The notes beneath the pieces are model-generated. The model was not told where the DNA came from, did no database searches, and was given only the letters and a program-made list of their open reading frames with translations. From contig CM051027.1 of assembly GCA_027627225.1 (NCBI GenBank), forward strand, positions 91,184,151-91,248,150: a stretch of DNA of 64,000 nt. Reading direction: 5' to 3'. The position numbers were made by a program, and so were the translations under genes. This stretch comes from Congeria kusceri (lineage: Eukaryota > Mollusca > Bivalvia > Myida > Dreissenidae). This document shows, one piece after another, positions 1 to 12,090 of this stretch (position 1 is the first letter of the stretch; each line of letters begins with the position of its first letter).

Positions 1-454
1 GACGGAAGCTACATGTTTTACGAACGTCAGGTGACCGTGACGGTGGGATTCACGTGCGCCGGGCCGAGACTACGCGAGAATGCGGCAACCACCAAAGCGG
101 CAACCACTAAAGCGCCGGTCGAGTGGGCATGATAGACGGAGAAAGGACGAGTACTACAGAAACGTTCGGACAAACACGTGAAACATATCTAGTCAGTCAT
201 TGAGACACTGAGTTTGACCATTAAACCACGCCTATCGAGCTTTCATTCATTGCACATTTGAAAAGATAATTATCAAGAAAAATACGCGTTTTAATTACAT
301 TGCTGTGAATGGGAACAAATCGTTTCGGAATAGTCCGCCCAACTACAGTTCTGGGTAGACCCCGCCTGCTAACACCCCGGGAACCGCCGGAGTTGGTGGG
401 GAACCAGTGTCAGTTAGACACGCCCGTCTATAAGATCATAATGATCACAGATTG
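1..454. other. Flank outside the inverted repeat, no gene seen
   Basis: This stretch lies outside the large inverted repeat that begins near 455. It is more GC-rich at its left end than the following sequence. The only long frame is a 64-codon one at 309-503 that resembles nothing I know and crosses the repeat boundary. I see no convincing exon, RNA gene or transposon end. Confidence 0.5.
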
Positions 455-1127
455 TATGTACCGCTATAGCCTCTTAGATGTCAGTGGTTCATTATTTACG
501 TAAACTCAGCATGCCTTGTAGCACCCATGTAGTTTCGCGAAAAAATCTAATTATAAATCCATTTAGTTAATTTATTTGTAATTATACACAAGTTAGTAGT
601 GGTATAGTTGGAAGTGAACATATATGCTATACAACGAAATCAGTATTATCCATTTTACATTCTTTATTTAAAATTTCAGTGTTGTCGAGATATTATGCTC
701 ATGTTCATCTACAATATTTATTTAGTTAGGGTGTTCAAATTGCGTTTATTTATTTTAGTTTCTCATTTGTAAATACTTCATTATTATTTATTAGCTTTAT
801 GCAAAACTGTGGTTGAATAAGGTATTTATATGTATATGTTCGTGTGTTGTACGCGTTTGTCTTGTATGTTTTACACCATTTTACGTTATATTACATAATT
901 TATTACTATACAAAATGATATGTGAATTACTGTGTAAAATACTTTTGTTATTAGATATTTTACATTGTCAAAATCCTAATTGTTTGATGTGCAATATTAA
1001 TACTTTGTATTGACATGTTTTGTGACTTACATACAAATCTATCTTAACTTGTTAAGTTTTACTTAAGAAATATAAATTATATAAACCGACGGAAGTTGTC
1101 TATACTCCATGTCCTGTCCACTTGAAA

Positions 1128-1163
1128 TTCATGGTGATGATGATGATGATTATGATTATAATT

Positions 1164-1205
<42 letters not shown>

Positions 1206-1211
1206 ATAATT

Positions 1212-1247
<36 letters not shown>

Positions 1248-1452
1248 ATGATTATAATTATGATGATGATGATGATGATGATGATGATTATAATTATGAT
1301 GATGATGATGATGATGATGATTATAATTATGATGATGACGACGACGATGATGATGATGATAATGATGATGATTATAATGATGATGATGATGATAATGATA
1401 ATGCTGATGATGATTATGATGATGGCGGTGACGATGACGACGATGATGATGA
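1128..1452. repeat. GAT/ATC trinucleotide microsatellite
   Basis: About 325 bp of nearly uninterrupted GAT units, broken at intervals by ATTATAATT blocks. The right arm of the inverted repeat has a shorter counterpart (ATC units, about 11945-12090) with the same flanks, TGTCCTGTCCACTT on one side. Long poly-Asp, poly-Met and poly-His frames here come only from the 3-bp period. Confidence 0.95.
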
Positions 1453-1864
1453 TGAATTTTGATGACTAATTCCAGTGTGAAGTCCAAATATATTTCTGTG
1501 TATGATGCCGAGATACTATTTCTAAAAAGGTTGACTAATAATAAATCAGTAAACTAAGACCATCTTTGTTACAACATGCATGTAATAAATTACACCATGA
1601 TGTAGCAATTATGACAGTTATAATCAGCACAAATACGTGTTCCGGTGAAATAAGCCAGTCACGATATCCGTGGGTCACGATCAATCGAGCGGCAGTTCTG
1701 AGAACACAGTCCAATGGCCGGTCGGAGTTGCTTCTGAAGGACATTCCGTGGTTCGCAGTGTAAGAGCGTCTCTCTGAGTACTAATAATGTTCGCATTGTT
1801 TCAAACAGGTGTCGCTTCGCAAATTAAAGCAGTGACGTCACATTCGATATATAGAACGCTAATT

Positions 1865-3735
1865 TTCGTGAAATCGCAGTGCATTTGTCATATTAAAGAT
1901 CGTCTCTTACGTACTTATCTTCGTAACATCGCAGTGCATTTGTTATATTGAAAGACCGCATGCATCTCTACGTTAAAAATTTCCTACAATCTCAGTACAG
2001 TGGTCATATTGAAAGACCGTCTGCCTTCGTACATGTATATTTGCATATTTGTATATTTGTATATTTGTATAATCGGAGTGCATTTATCGTATTGAAAGAC
2101 CGTTTCTCTTCGTATTAATATTCGTAGAATCGGAGTCTATTTGTCGTATTGAAAGCCGTCTGCCTTTGTCTTAATATTCGTAGAATCGGAGTCCATTTGT
2201 AGTATTGAAAGCCGTCTGCCTTCGTATTAATATTCGTAGAATCGGAGTCCATTTGTCGTATTGAAAGACCGTTTCTCCTTGTATTAATATTTGGAGAATC
2301 GGAGTCCATTTGTCGTATTGAAAGACCGTTTCTCCTTGTATTAATATTTGGAGAATCGGAGTCCATTTGTCGTATTGAAAGACCGTTTCTCCTTGTATTA
2401 ATATTCGTAGAATCGGAGTCCATTTGTCTTATTGAAAGACCGTTTCTCCTTGTATTAATATTCGTAGAATCGGAGTCCATTTGTCGTATTGAAAGACCGT
2501 TTCTCCTTGTATTAATATTCGTAGAATCGGAGTCCATTTGTCGTATTGAAAGACCGTTTCTCCTTGTATTAATATTCGTAGAATCGGAGTCCATTTGTCG
2601 TATTGAAAGACCGTTTCTCCTTGTATTAATATTTGGAGAATCGGAGTCCATTTGTCGTATTGAAAGACCGTTTCTCCTTGTATTAATATTTGGAGAATCG
2701 GAGTCCATTTGTCGTATTGAAAGACCGTTTCTCCTTGTATTAATATTCGTAGAATCGGAGTCCATTTGTCGTATTGAATGACCGTTTCTCCTTGTATTAA
2801 TATTTGGAGAATCGGAGTCTATTTGTCTTATTGAAAGACCGTTTCTCCTTGTATTAATATTCGTAGAATCGGAGTCCATTTGTCGTATTGCAAGACCGTT
2901 TCTCCTTGTATTAATATTCGTAGAATCGGAGTCCATTTGTCGTATTGAAAGACCGTTTCTCCTTGTATTAATATTCGTAGAATCGGAGTCCATTTGTCGT
3001 ATTGAAAGACCGTTTCTCCTTGTATTAATATTTGGAGAATCGGTGTCCATTTGTCGTATTGAAAGACCGTTTCTCCTTGTATTAATATTCGTAGAATCGG
3101 AGTCCATTTGTCGTATTGAATGACCGTTTCTCCTTGTATTAATATTTGGAGAATCGGAGTCCATTTGTCGTATTGAAAGACCGTTTCTCCTTGTATTAAT
3201 ATTTGGAGAATCGGAGTCCATTTGTCGTATTGAAAGACCGTTTCTCCTTGTATTAATATTCGTAGAATCGGAGTCCATTTGTCGTATTGAAAGACCGTTT
3301 CTCCTTGTATTAATATTCGTAGAATCGGAGTCCATTTGTCGTATTGAAAGACCGTTTCTCCTTGTATTAATATTCGTAGAATCGGAGTCCATTTGTCGTA
3401 TTGAAAGACCGTTTCTCCTTGTATTAATATTCGTAGAATCGGAGTCCATTTGTCGTATTGAAAGACCGTTTCTCCTTGTATTAATATTCGTAGAATCGGA
3501 GTCCATTTGTCGTATTGAAAGACCGTTTCTCCTTGTATTAATATCTGGAGAATCGGAGTCCATTTGTCGTATTGAAAGACCGTTTCTCCTTGTATTAATA
3601 TTCGTAGAATCGGAGTCCATTTGTCGTATTGAAAGACCGTTTCTCCTCGTATTAATATGCGGAGAATCGGAGTCCACGTATCTTATTGTAAGACCGTCTC
3701 TGTATTTGCTCAGTCATATTCGTAGAATACGGGTC
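1865..3735. repeat. 57-bp minisatellite array, about 27 homogenised units
   Basis: Tandem units of 57 bp, each holding GAATCGGAGTCCATTTG, TATTGAAAGACCG and CTCCTTGTATTAATATT. The core (about 2240-3660) is almost uniform. The edges, from about 1865 and to about 3735, decay progressively, as expected for an array maintained by unequal exchange. Two unit types alternate, differing at ATTCGTAG versus ATTTGGAG, and a rarer GAATGACC variant occurs twice six units apart. Because 57 is divisible by three, the minus strand stays open for 520 codons; this is not evidence of a protein. Degenerate units of the same family sit at 10905-11560 in the right arm. Confidence 0.95.
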
Positions 3736-3943
3736 TATTTAGTGATACATGTACATGCATTTGAGTTCGCTTTCAATAAAGAATTAAGACTGGGCTCATG
3801 ATTATTAAGTTCTTTATCAATCATGGCATAATCCCAGTCTTCTTATACTTGGCTTATTTTAAAGGGACCTGTTCATAGATTAACGAATTTACAATTGCCA
3901 AAATTTTGTCACAGATTAAGAAAACGAAAATTGTATGTAAATT

Positions 3944-4001
3944 AGCAAAATATACTCGTACTGGTGTAGAAATATATTTGAAATAATGTTGTTGTTTTTT
4001 C
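3944..4001 (+). repeat. Direct repeat, copy 1 (partner 5399-5466)
   Basis: About 58 bp beginning TTAGCAAAATATACTCG recurs almost exactly at 5399-5466. The second copy has a 6-bp (TACTGG) duplication. The second copy sits just after the first 112-bp direct repeat (5284-5395), so this fragment has moved inside the arm or spacer. Confidence 0.85.
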
Positions 4002-4159
4002 ACTAGTAATTATCAGTATACATTGATAAAATTATAAAGCATTTGTAACGTGACACGATTCAATATTTTGGAGTGTTTATGATGTTTCCATTGAAATTGT
4101 TGAAATCACGTGAATCAATTACATAACGTAAAAAAGTGCACGGACATGAACATTAATCA

Positions 4160-4229
4160 GGCAAGCCGAGCGGTGTGCGCATGAGACTTTTGATCGGCAG
4201 GTCGTAGGTTCGATCCCCGGTGGCGGCAC
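4160..4229 (+). repeat. tRNA-derived SINE head, left arm
   Basis: The segment has an A-box-like GCCGAGCGGT and, about 45 bp downstream, a full B box GGTTCGATCCC, the layout of an internal RNA polymerase III promoter. A related sequence lies at the corresponding place of the right arm (10138-10192, minus strand), so the insertion predates duplication of the arms. It does not fold into a complete tRNA that I can draw, so I do not call a tRNA gene. Confidence 0.6.
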
Positions 4230-5283
4230 ATGTGTTTCTTTATTATGCTTTTCTTGTTATAATACTTGAGTTCTTGTGTTCAGATGCTTTGGTATTTAGA
4301 CTGTTATACTTATTTTCTGTGCAGGCTACGAGTCAGTAAATCGAAACCTGAAAGGGTCCTTCTTCAAAACAGCAAAAATTCACTCACGTTTTCTTACCGT
4401 TATGTTATTTACGATAATGTATGTCTTGTGTATTATATTGTGCATATCATGTGATTTATTACAATTACAGTTTATAAAAAAGTCAATTTTATTAAAAATA
4501 TTACTTCAAACTAATGACACCCCTATTATGGCTAATTACTTGTATCAAACCGAAATATTCACCTGTGTGTCCTGGAATAAGACCACTAAATTATGCGCTA
4601 CATCGGTTATTTTTTACTCGTTGCGAAAGTGTTTTTTCTTGTTACCGATTCTTATTCTGAATATTTTTACAACAAATTACTGGAATGTACTAGTTTTAAA
4701 ATGTAGTATGAAAAATCGAGAGCACGCATCGTATGACCTACTTTTCACTCCGTAGGCTACGAATCACTAACAATCGATGCTCCTTACTATCACGCTTCAT
4801 CGGTTATTCTGCATGGCTCGTTGCAGATTGACTTATTGTATATAAATCCGTTTGCAAAAGTCTTTCTACGCTGTCAACGTTTTTTTCCCAGTTTAGACAT
4901 TTAATGGCTATTTTAAAAACTACAAAAATCTGTGAACAAGTCCCTTTAAGATTATGTCTAAGATTAAATCTTCAGAATGTAGGTAGTCATGTGGCCTGGT
5001 ATTGACATTTACAAAACTAAAGAACGCATTCAATATACCCGACAATGTATATCTTTATTCTATGTATTATACTTAAAATCATAACTATATTAGTTAAAAT
5101 CTTGGTAAATAGTAAATAGTTATAATAAACATCATTGTTACTATGTTCAGTTAGACGATGTTCTGGTATAAAGTTGTATCTTACAAATATCTTACAAGTA
5201 CTCGTGAATCATACAGTAAATGTATTTCGTAATATCAAATTATACTGGGTGTATTCTGAATGTGTGTGTTTTTTTTTTCTAGT

Positions 5284-5395
5284 TGTTTACTCATAATTAA
5301 GCTTCAGGAATACGAAGCCAGTTCACTTAGGCAAACAGGTAAGACCATGATGGTCAAATCGTGATATGTTCGACTATCCGTGAATACCACCGTGG
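5284..5395 (+). repeat. 112-bp direct repeat, copy 1 (partner 7291-7402)
   Basis: This block, beginning TGTTTACTCATAATTAAGC and ending in CACCGTGG, recurs at 7291-7402 in the same orientation with about two mismatches. The near-identity contrasts with the strong divergence of the arms, so this copying event is recent. The two copies bracket about 1.9 kb of spacer. Confidence 0.9.
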
Positions 5396-6329
5396 TATTA
5401 GCAAAATATACTCGTACTGGTACTGGTGTAGAAATATATTTGAAATAATGTTGTTGTTTTTTCACATGGTAAGTTGATGTTGGTCGTTCGTGTTATAACA
5501 GGAAAATATAAATGCATCTAGAGCGAAACCTTGGTCGGCGCTTTCAAGTTATTATTGTATTTACGGTCATTGGTGTTCGTCGTCATGAATGAAGCCAGTT
5601 TCTGGCGTAGATTCAATGGCGTTGAAAGGCTTTTTTTTTTTTTATAGATGAAACAGAGAATTCCTCTGTTTCCACGTAAAGTCATTAACAACTGACCCGG
5701 TTGCCTGAAGTAGGTTCGAGCCCTGCCCAGGCAAGTGTCAGAAATGTTTCCACTGACGCCCCCCCCCCCCCCAACAACCCTCTCCCCAAGCCCTTCGCAG
5801 TAAATCGATGATTAAAGATGAAAGAGAATGACTCCGCATTACCTAATATGTACTCTAATTTAAAGGCTGTTTAAATCATAGATTTATCACAGCCCTAACA
5901 CCACACTATTGTATTACATAGTCAGGATGTAATATAGCCTAAAACGCAATGGAACCATTTATTTTCCCGCAAATATTTCACATCGTGTCACACAATTACA
6001 TTTTGATCTTGTTTTTTCAAATGGCGTATATATATATATCGCGTCCTGTTTGAATGAATTACTAACTTTTTCGAGTTATCACTCGATCTGTAGTTTACGT
6101 TATTATTATTGTTGCGAATCCCGGGGAACAAGCTGTTACACCCTAGTCGTCTTTGGTTATCCCCCCGTCATTCTTAACTTACGAAAACACACAATAAATA
6201 TTTATTTGTAAACGCAAAAATGTGTGCAAAATACGTTTGTAGAATAATTATAAAGTCAATGCGTTGAAATATTTTAAAACAAATTATAAAACTATGAAAA
6301 TACATCAGAGATCCCATAATTAGTTTAGC

Positions 6330-7010
6330 TCGACTATTCGAAGAATAGGTGAGCTTCCCTACTCGCCCCGGCGTCGGCGTCCGCGTCTGAATTTGGTTAA
6401 AGTTTTTATTCAAAAGTCTTGTAACTTCAAAACTACATAAGTTATTCACTTGAAATGTGGAACATATACCTTTGTCATCAACTCCAGTATCAAAGGCAAC
6501 ATTCCCCATAAACTCTGTTTTGTATTGTGACAGAGTTATGCCTCTTTTTCACATAGATTTTTTGGTTAAAGTTTGCATTCAAAAGTTTTGTAACTTAAAA
6601 ACTACAGACGTTATTCACTTAAAACTTTGAATGTACCTCTGTCATCAACTCCAGTATCAGTGGCAACATTCCCCATAACTCTGTTTTATATTGTGACAGA
6701 GTTATGCCGCTTTTTCACGTAGATTTTCTGGTTAAAGTTTATATTCAAAAGTTGTGTAACTTCAGAACTACTTTAAGTTATTCATTTGAAAATTACAATA
6801 TATATTTGTCATCCACTCCAGTCACGATCAGACACAACATTCCCCAAAACTCTGCTTTATATTGCGACAGGGTTATGCCCATTTTTCACATAGATTTTCT
6901 GTATAAAGTTTATATTCATACGTTTTGTAACTTCAGAACTACATAAGTTATTCATTTGAAAATTGGAATATACCTTTGTCACGAAATCCCATGTCAGCTT
7001 CTTCAATATA
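6330..7010. repeat. CGGCGTCGGCG-type repeat with about 165-bp tandem units
   Basis: It opens with TAGCTCGACTATTCGAAG and CGCCCCGGCGTCGGCGTCC, then continues as about three and a half degenerate tandem units. Each unit holds TAACTTCAGAACTAC, CATCAACTCCAGT, CAACATTCCCC and TGTGACAGAGTTATG. The same head occurs at 15868. From memory this type of head is common in mollusc repeats; the family assignment is not checked. Confidence 0.75.
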
Positions 7011-7290
7011 TAAAGCGTCTTAGGGAAATATCAACTATAGTTATACTTATAAGTCTTATATGAACATTTCAGATAACAATTGTGTATGCAAACTTCGAAT
7101 TTTTATATTGATCTACATAGACATATGATAAAAACTGTGTATGTAAACTTGTTTCATACAAAAATATATATAAAGACATAATTTTGAGTTATATGAGTCA
7201 TGATTGCTCTTTTTCTGTCTTTTAGATTGAAAGATTTCGTTGCAAATAAACTATCAAGGAATACGACAAAGTCTGATTTAGGTTCTTAAA

Positions 7291-7402
7291 TGTTTACTCA
7301 TAATTAAGCTTCAGAAATACGAAGCCAGTTCACTTAGGCAAACAGGTAAGACCATGATGGTCAAATCGTGATATGTTCGACTATCCGTGAATACCACCGC
7401 GG
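7291..7402 (+). repeat. 112-bp direct repeat, copy 2
   Basis: Second copy of the block at 5284-5395, differing at one base in GCTTCAGAAATACG and one near the 3' end (CACCGCGG). Confidence 0.9.
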
Positions 7403-8092
7403 CCTAGTTCCTGTGAAATTTCTTTAAAATGCGTGCCCTCACGCCCGTCTAACGTGAGCTTTCAGATTAAGCGAAATAGATCATTAGCTGACATGGACTA
7501 AATGTTCTTTTGATATGCTACGATAAAAGATTACAACCTACTACACGTGTCACGGGAGACTTTTCGTTTACCGGCATATATCACAATACATTTACACCCG
7601 GATCGATTAACACTTTCCTTGTTTGCTTGCCGGAAATGCACCGGAGCAAGCCGAAAATACCCGAGTACATACGAACTACATTTCTACTTATTGTGCTTAC
7701 TCGACGGAAGTAAATAGAGGAAGTTGTACGTTCACCGCTAGGCCACTAAAACTTAATGTGGGATAATAAAAATAACACGACACTTTGCTAGGGTGGATTT
7801 CCTTCGTTTTCGCACAAGTGTATTTAATCTCGTGTCTTTTATACCCATTACGGGAAAGTACCTTAGAAAGTTGCTCAAGCGAAAACTAACATTGACGATC
7901 TCATACGGCAATAATAAAATCCCCCTTAATTTGACATTGTTAAGCTACTTGTAATTATACCAAAACGATCTTATTTTAACGGGTTATTAATCCACTTAAT
8001 TCATGGAAGGAAATGTCTCATGAACTAAATTGCTAAATAACAAATGAAACCCGAGTAACATGTGGACGGCGGCATGTTTAATATTTATACTA

Positions 8093-8220
8093 CTAGTACT
8101 ACTACTACTATTACTACTACTACTGCTGCTACTACAACTACCACCACCACCACCACCACCACTACTACTACTACTACTATTACTACTGCAACAACAACAA
8201 CTACTACTAATACTTCTTTG
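8093..8220. repeat. ACT/CCA trinucleotide microsatellite
   Basis: Imperfect trinucleotide run: ACT units, then ACC units, then ACT and ACA units. The Ser-, Gly- and Leu-rich frames across it reflect the period only. Confidence 0.95.
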
Positions 8221-10137
8221 GAAACACACAATTATTAATGAGTCCCAATGTTCGAGATAAATTCCATCAATTCAATGTCCTTATATTTGACCGTCTCATT
8301 TGCTGTTTTTTTTATCTGATTAAAGTGGCGTGTAGACGGCATGTCCCCTAAATATAGATTCGTATTAAAATAAGGCATATTCCCATTTTTGACGAATATA
8401 TTTTTATTTGTAGCAATAATATATTGATATAATCGTTAAGAAAAAACATTTATGGAATGTCGTAAATTTGTTTTGCATAATTCGAAAGTCACGCCTACAA
8501 AATCGCGCAATTCAATGAAAACTTTCCCACGCTTCGAAACAGTTATCAATAGTGCGCATGCGCTTAGCGATACTTCATGTGCGTTTCATTCATATCGATT
8601 TTACTACTACTACGGTGACAACTTTTTATAATTCTAAAATAAATTCTTTATTGTTTGTTTATAAAAACGAGACATTAAGCAATAATTTAATAAATACTTC
8701 TCAAAATATAATTTATTTTTGAAAATATTTGTCGTATTAGCCGTCCATACGCACCTTTAACCTAAATAATTCACGTTAACAAGTACAATTATATGAATAT
8801 ACACTTATTATTTATTTGTTATTTGTAATTCTTCGGACAAAATTCCATGTTTATCATATTTATACTCAACAACAAAAAAAAGTGTCCACCAATATATTTT
8901 ATTGTTTTTATTCATACCTTGAATGTAATTTAAACAAAAAGTAAAGTCAATGTAACTTTAATAATCTTTTAATAAAATGCTAGCATTTTATTCTCAATCA
9001 ATTCCATATTCATGGTAAAACACAAAACACAAAACACAAACGTAACAGTTGTAAAATGAAAATCACAGAGAAGATCGTCAAACCAAAAGAAAGAAGTATC
9101 CACTTTTTAACCTCTATACTCTTATAAATAAACATGAATACTGTTTTCAGATTTTATTTTACGAGTATCAGTTGGAAGAGCGTATTCATACGCTTGCGAT
9201 TTCATGTGCCTGCTTACTTAACTGTATCTGTTAATACCGAATAACTCGCAAACAACTTTGATTTCCTCGTATTTTCTCTCATGTGCACACGCTTTTTGTA
9301 AGTTTTCATTGCCAACAAAACAATTCAAGAATTGTATTGAACGATAAATAAAATTACACTGACTGTATATTGTGTTTAAATAGTACATACAGGTATCGAA
9401 AACAGTAAAATATATTAGTGGATAATTTCTTTTTTTGTTTAGTATATATAATTGGATACATGTACTTACTTTTTTGTTGAGTATATAATTGTAATAAATC
9501 ACATGATATACACATTATTATACACATGACATACATTATCTTAAATATAATTAACAGGTAAGAAAACAGGCGTGAATTTTTGCTGTTTTGAAGACGGAAC
9601 ATTTCAGGTTTCGCTAAAGAAAAGAAGTAGTTTTTCACGATGCCTGTTTTGAAAATTACCATCTCAAAAGACCGTTGGCTTCCGCCAACAGTTTAAAAAC
9701 CACCACAAGCACATTCATTATATATACAGTGTAATTAGTATAATACACTGACTGTATGGTTCACATAGTACTCATAAGATACAAAAACTGTACCAGAACT
9801 ATACCAGAACACCGCCTTACTGTACATATTAACAATGGTATATATTATAACTATAGAATGTTTACCGAAATGTTAATACAGTTATTATTTTAAGTATAAT
9901 ATATATAGTAAAGATATACATTGTCGGGTATATTGAATGTATTGTGTAGTATTGTGAATGTACATACCAGGCCACATGACCACGGACATTCTTAAGACTA
10001 AATCTTAAAGGGACTTAATCACAGACGTTTGTAGTTTTTTTAATATCCCATTAAATGACTAAACAAGAAACACCAAAGCATCTGAACAAAAGAACTCAAG
10101 TATTATAAAATCAATAGCATCAAACAGAAACACAGTG

Positions 10138-10192
10138 TGCCGCCAACGGGGATTACGGTATACGGATCAAAAGTCTGATGCGCACACCTTGT
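10138..10192 (-). repeat. tRNA-like SINE remnant, right arm
   Basis: On the minus strand it reads GTGTGCGCATCAGACTTTTG and then GGCGGCACACTGTG, matching the SINE at 4160-4229 of the left arm. The B box is decayed. Further inserted sequence interrupts it on the 5' side. Confidence 0.6.
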
Positions 10193-10381
10193 GTATTTCG
10201 AAGTTTATGAGGTCCTTCCGCGCCTGAGGCTGCAATATGTGAGAACCCGGAGTGTGTCCCAGCACTCCTACCTAATTAACTTACTAGAGACTCACGAAAG
10301 TTGGTACGAATTTTTGAATCATAGCTGAAATTTCCATTTTTTTAATGAAAGATATTTTAATTTTGGTGTGGTCTTGTGCTG

Positions 10382-10525
10382 TGGGGGGGGGGGGGGGGAA
10401 CCGGAGAACCCGGAGGAAACCCCACCTGTCCGGTATGCTGACCACCAACAAAACTCACATGCGCCTGGAGTGGGAAGCGAACCCGGGACGCCTAGGTGAA
10501 AAGCGTGATGCGCACACCGCTCGGA
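10382..10525 (-). repeat. tRNA-derived SINE with a TCCGGGTTCTCCGG core
   Basis: The minus strand reads CCGAGCGGTGTGCGC (A-box region), then CGGGTTCGCTTCC (B box), then a body ending GGTTTCCTCCGGGTTCTCCGG and a run of about 17 C. From memory, a conserved core of this kind occurs in several mollusc and other invertebrate tRNA-SINE families; I cannot name the family. It lies inside the right-arm-specific insertion. Confidence 0.7.
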
Positions 10526-10904
10526 TAAAATAAGTTATATACATGTACTTTGGATAAGTGATAAGCAAGATTTCAAAAATTTTAACGAAACAACAGAAGT
10601 GCTCCAAATATTCAATCGTTTCGCGTTACTATAACGCTTTATAAGTTTATCAATTTCAACTGGTGATTACTCATCAACAAAACGTTATTTTAAATGTATT
10701 TCTATACCAGTATATTTCGCTGCATTATTATACAATTTCATTTTATTTTTGGAATCTATGACAAATATTTTGGAAATTGTCAATTCGTTAATCTGTGGAC
10801 AGGTCGCTTTAAAATTAGCCAAGAATAAGAGACTGGGATTAGAACTTAATTATCATGAGCCCAGCTCCGAAACGTTGAGAGTCTTAATGCATGTACATGT
10901 ATTC

Positions 10905-11560
10905 TACGAACATTACTGAGCACGCACAGAAACGGCCTGACAATAAGCTAAATGGACTCCGATTCTATATTAATATTGATACGAAGAGAAACCGTCTTTC
11001 TATACGACAAATGGATCCTATTAATATTAATACGAAGGCAGACAGCTTTCAAAACGACAAATGGACTCCGATTATACGAATATTAATACGAAGAGAAACC
11101 GTCTTTCAATAGGAAGAGAAATGGTCTTTCAATACGAAGAGAAACGGTCATTCAATACGATAAATGGACTCCGATTCTACGAATATTAAAACGAAGAGAA
11201 AAGGTCTTTCAATACGAAGAGAAACGGTCATTCAATACGATAAATGGACTCCGATTCTACGAATATTAATACGAAGGCAGACGGCTTTCAATACGACAAA
11301 TTGACTCCTATTCTACGAATATAAATACGAAGAAAATCGGTATTTAAATACGACAAATGGTCTCCGAATATTAATACGAAGGCAGACGGTCTTTTAATAT
11401 GACAAGTGTACTGAGATTGTACGAACATTTTAAGAGATGCATGCGGTCTTTTAATATAACAAATACGTTTAACGAAGATATGTTCGTAGGAGACGATCTT
11501 TTAATATGATAAATGCACTGCGATTTCACGAAAATTAGCGTTCTATACATCGAATGTTGC
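10905..11560 (-). repeat. Degenerate 57-bp units in the right arm
   Basis: Plus-strand blocks AATGGACTCCGATTCTA, TTTCAATACGA and GAAGAGAAAC are the reverse complement of the left-arm minisatellite. Unit lengths vary and only scattered units are intact, in contrast to the uniform left array. Confidence 0.85.
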
Positions 11561-11944
11561 GTCACTGCGTTAAGTTGCGAAGCGACAACTGTGTGCATAA
11601 ACCTCGTGGATATAGTATGAGCATTATTAATACTCGGAGAGACGCTCTTTCACTGTGGACTACGGAATGTCCTGTCTGAAGCAACTCCAACCGGCCAGTG
11701 GAATGTGTTCTCAGAACTGCCGCTCGATTGATCGTGATCAACCAATATCGTGAGTGTCTTATTTCACCGGAACACGTATTTGTGCTGATTATAAGTGTCA
11801 TTATTGTAGCATCATCGAGTAATTTATTACGTGCATATTGAAACAAAATGATCTAAGTTTACTTATATATTAATATTCATTTTTTTTTTTAGAAAATACA
11901 TTTATCTCAAATTACTATCTCGGTATTTGTTGGAATTTGTTATC

Positions 11945-12021
11945 AAAACGCATCATCATTAAAGTCATCATCCTCGGCATCTTCCTCGTCCTCCTTCTCC
12001 TCCTCATCGTCGTCGTCATCG

Positions 12022-12052
<31 letters not shown>

Positions 12053-12090
12053 CATCATCACCAACATCGTCATCATCATCATTATGTATT
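11945..12090. repeat. ATC/GAT microsatellite, right arm
   Basis: Imperfect TCATCATCG/TCC repeats, the counterpart of 1128-1452 and much shorter. The shared flank AAGTGGACAGGACATGG shows it is the same locus within the repeat. Confidence 0.9.

Larger units (their letters stand above)
455..5265 (+). repeat. Left arm of a large inverted repeat
   Basis: Read on the plus strand, this segment matches the reverse complement of about 9690-12755 in the same order. Shared landmarks are ATGTACCGCTATAGCCTC at the outer end, a block after CAACGAAATCAGTATTAT, a GAT microsatellite, a 57-bp minisatellite, a tRNA-like SINE near 4160-4230, and an inner block around ATATACCCGACAATGTATA. By eye the arms differ at roughly one base in six, with several large indels. 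The left arm is longer because its minisatellite is expanded and because a segment near 4300-4890 is arranged differently on the right. I see no coding capacity. It could be the arm of a foldback-type element or two inverted copies of one repeat family. Confidence 0.8.
5266..9689. other. Spacer between the inverted arms, no gene seen
   Basis: It contains the 112-bp direct repeats, a poly-C tract near 5760, a tRNA-like B box (GGTTCGAGCCC, about 5722), the tandem repeat at 6330-7010 and a trinucleotide microsatellite at 8093-8220. A block at about 9480-9610 is inverted relative to 4360-4480 in the left arm. No transposase, reverse transcriptase or host-exon similarity is visible in any frame. 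Confidence 0.6.

Noticed and set aside
1077..1487. Poly-His and poly-Asp frames on both strands
   Set aside because: By-products of the GAT microsatellite.
2115..3677. 520-codon minus-strand frame with 19-residue repeats
   Set aside because: It is the translation of a 57-bp minisatellite; 57 is a multiple of three, so the frame stays open by arithmetic. There is no start context, unique sequence or splice support.
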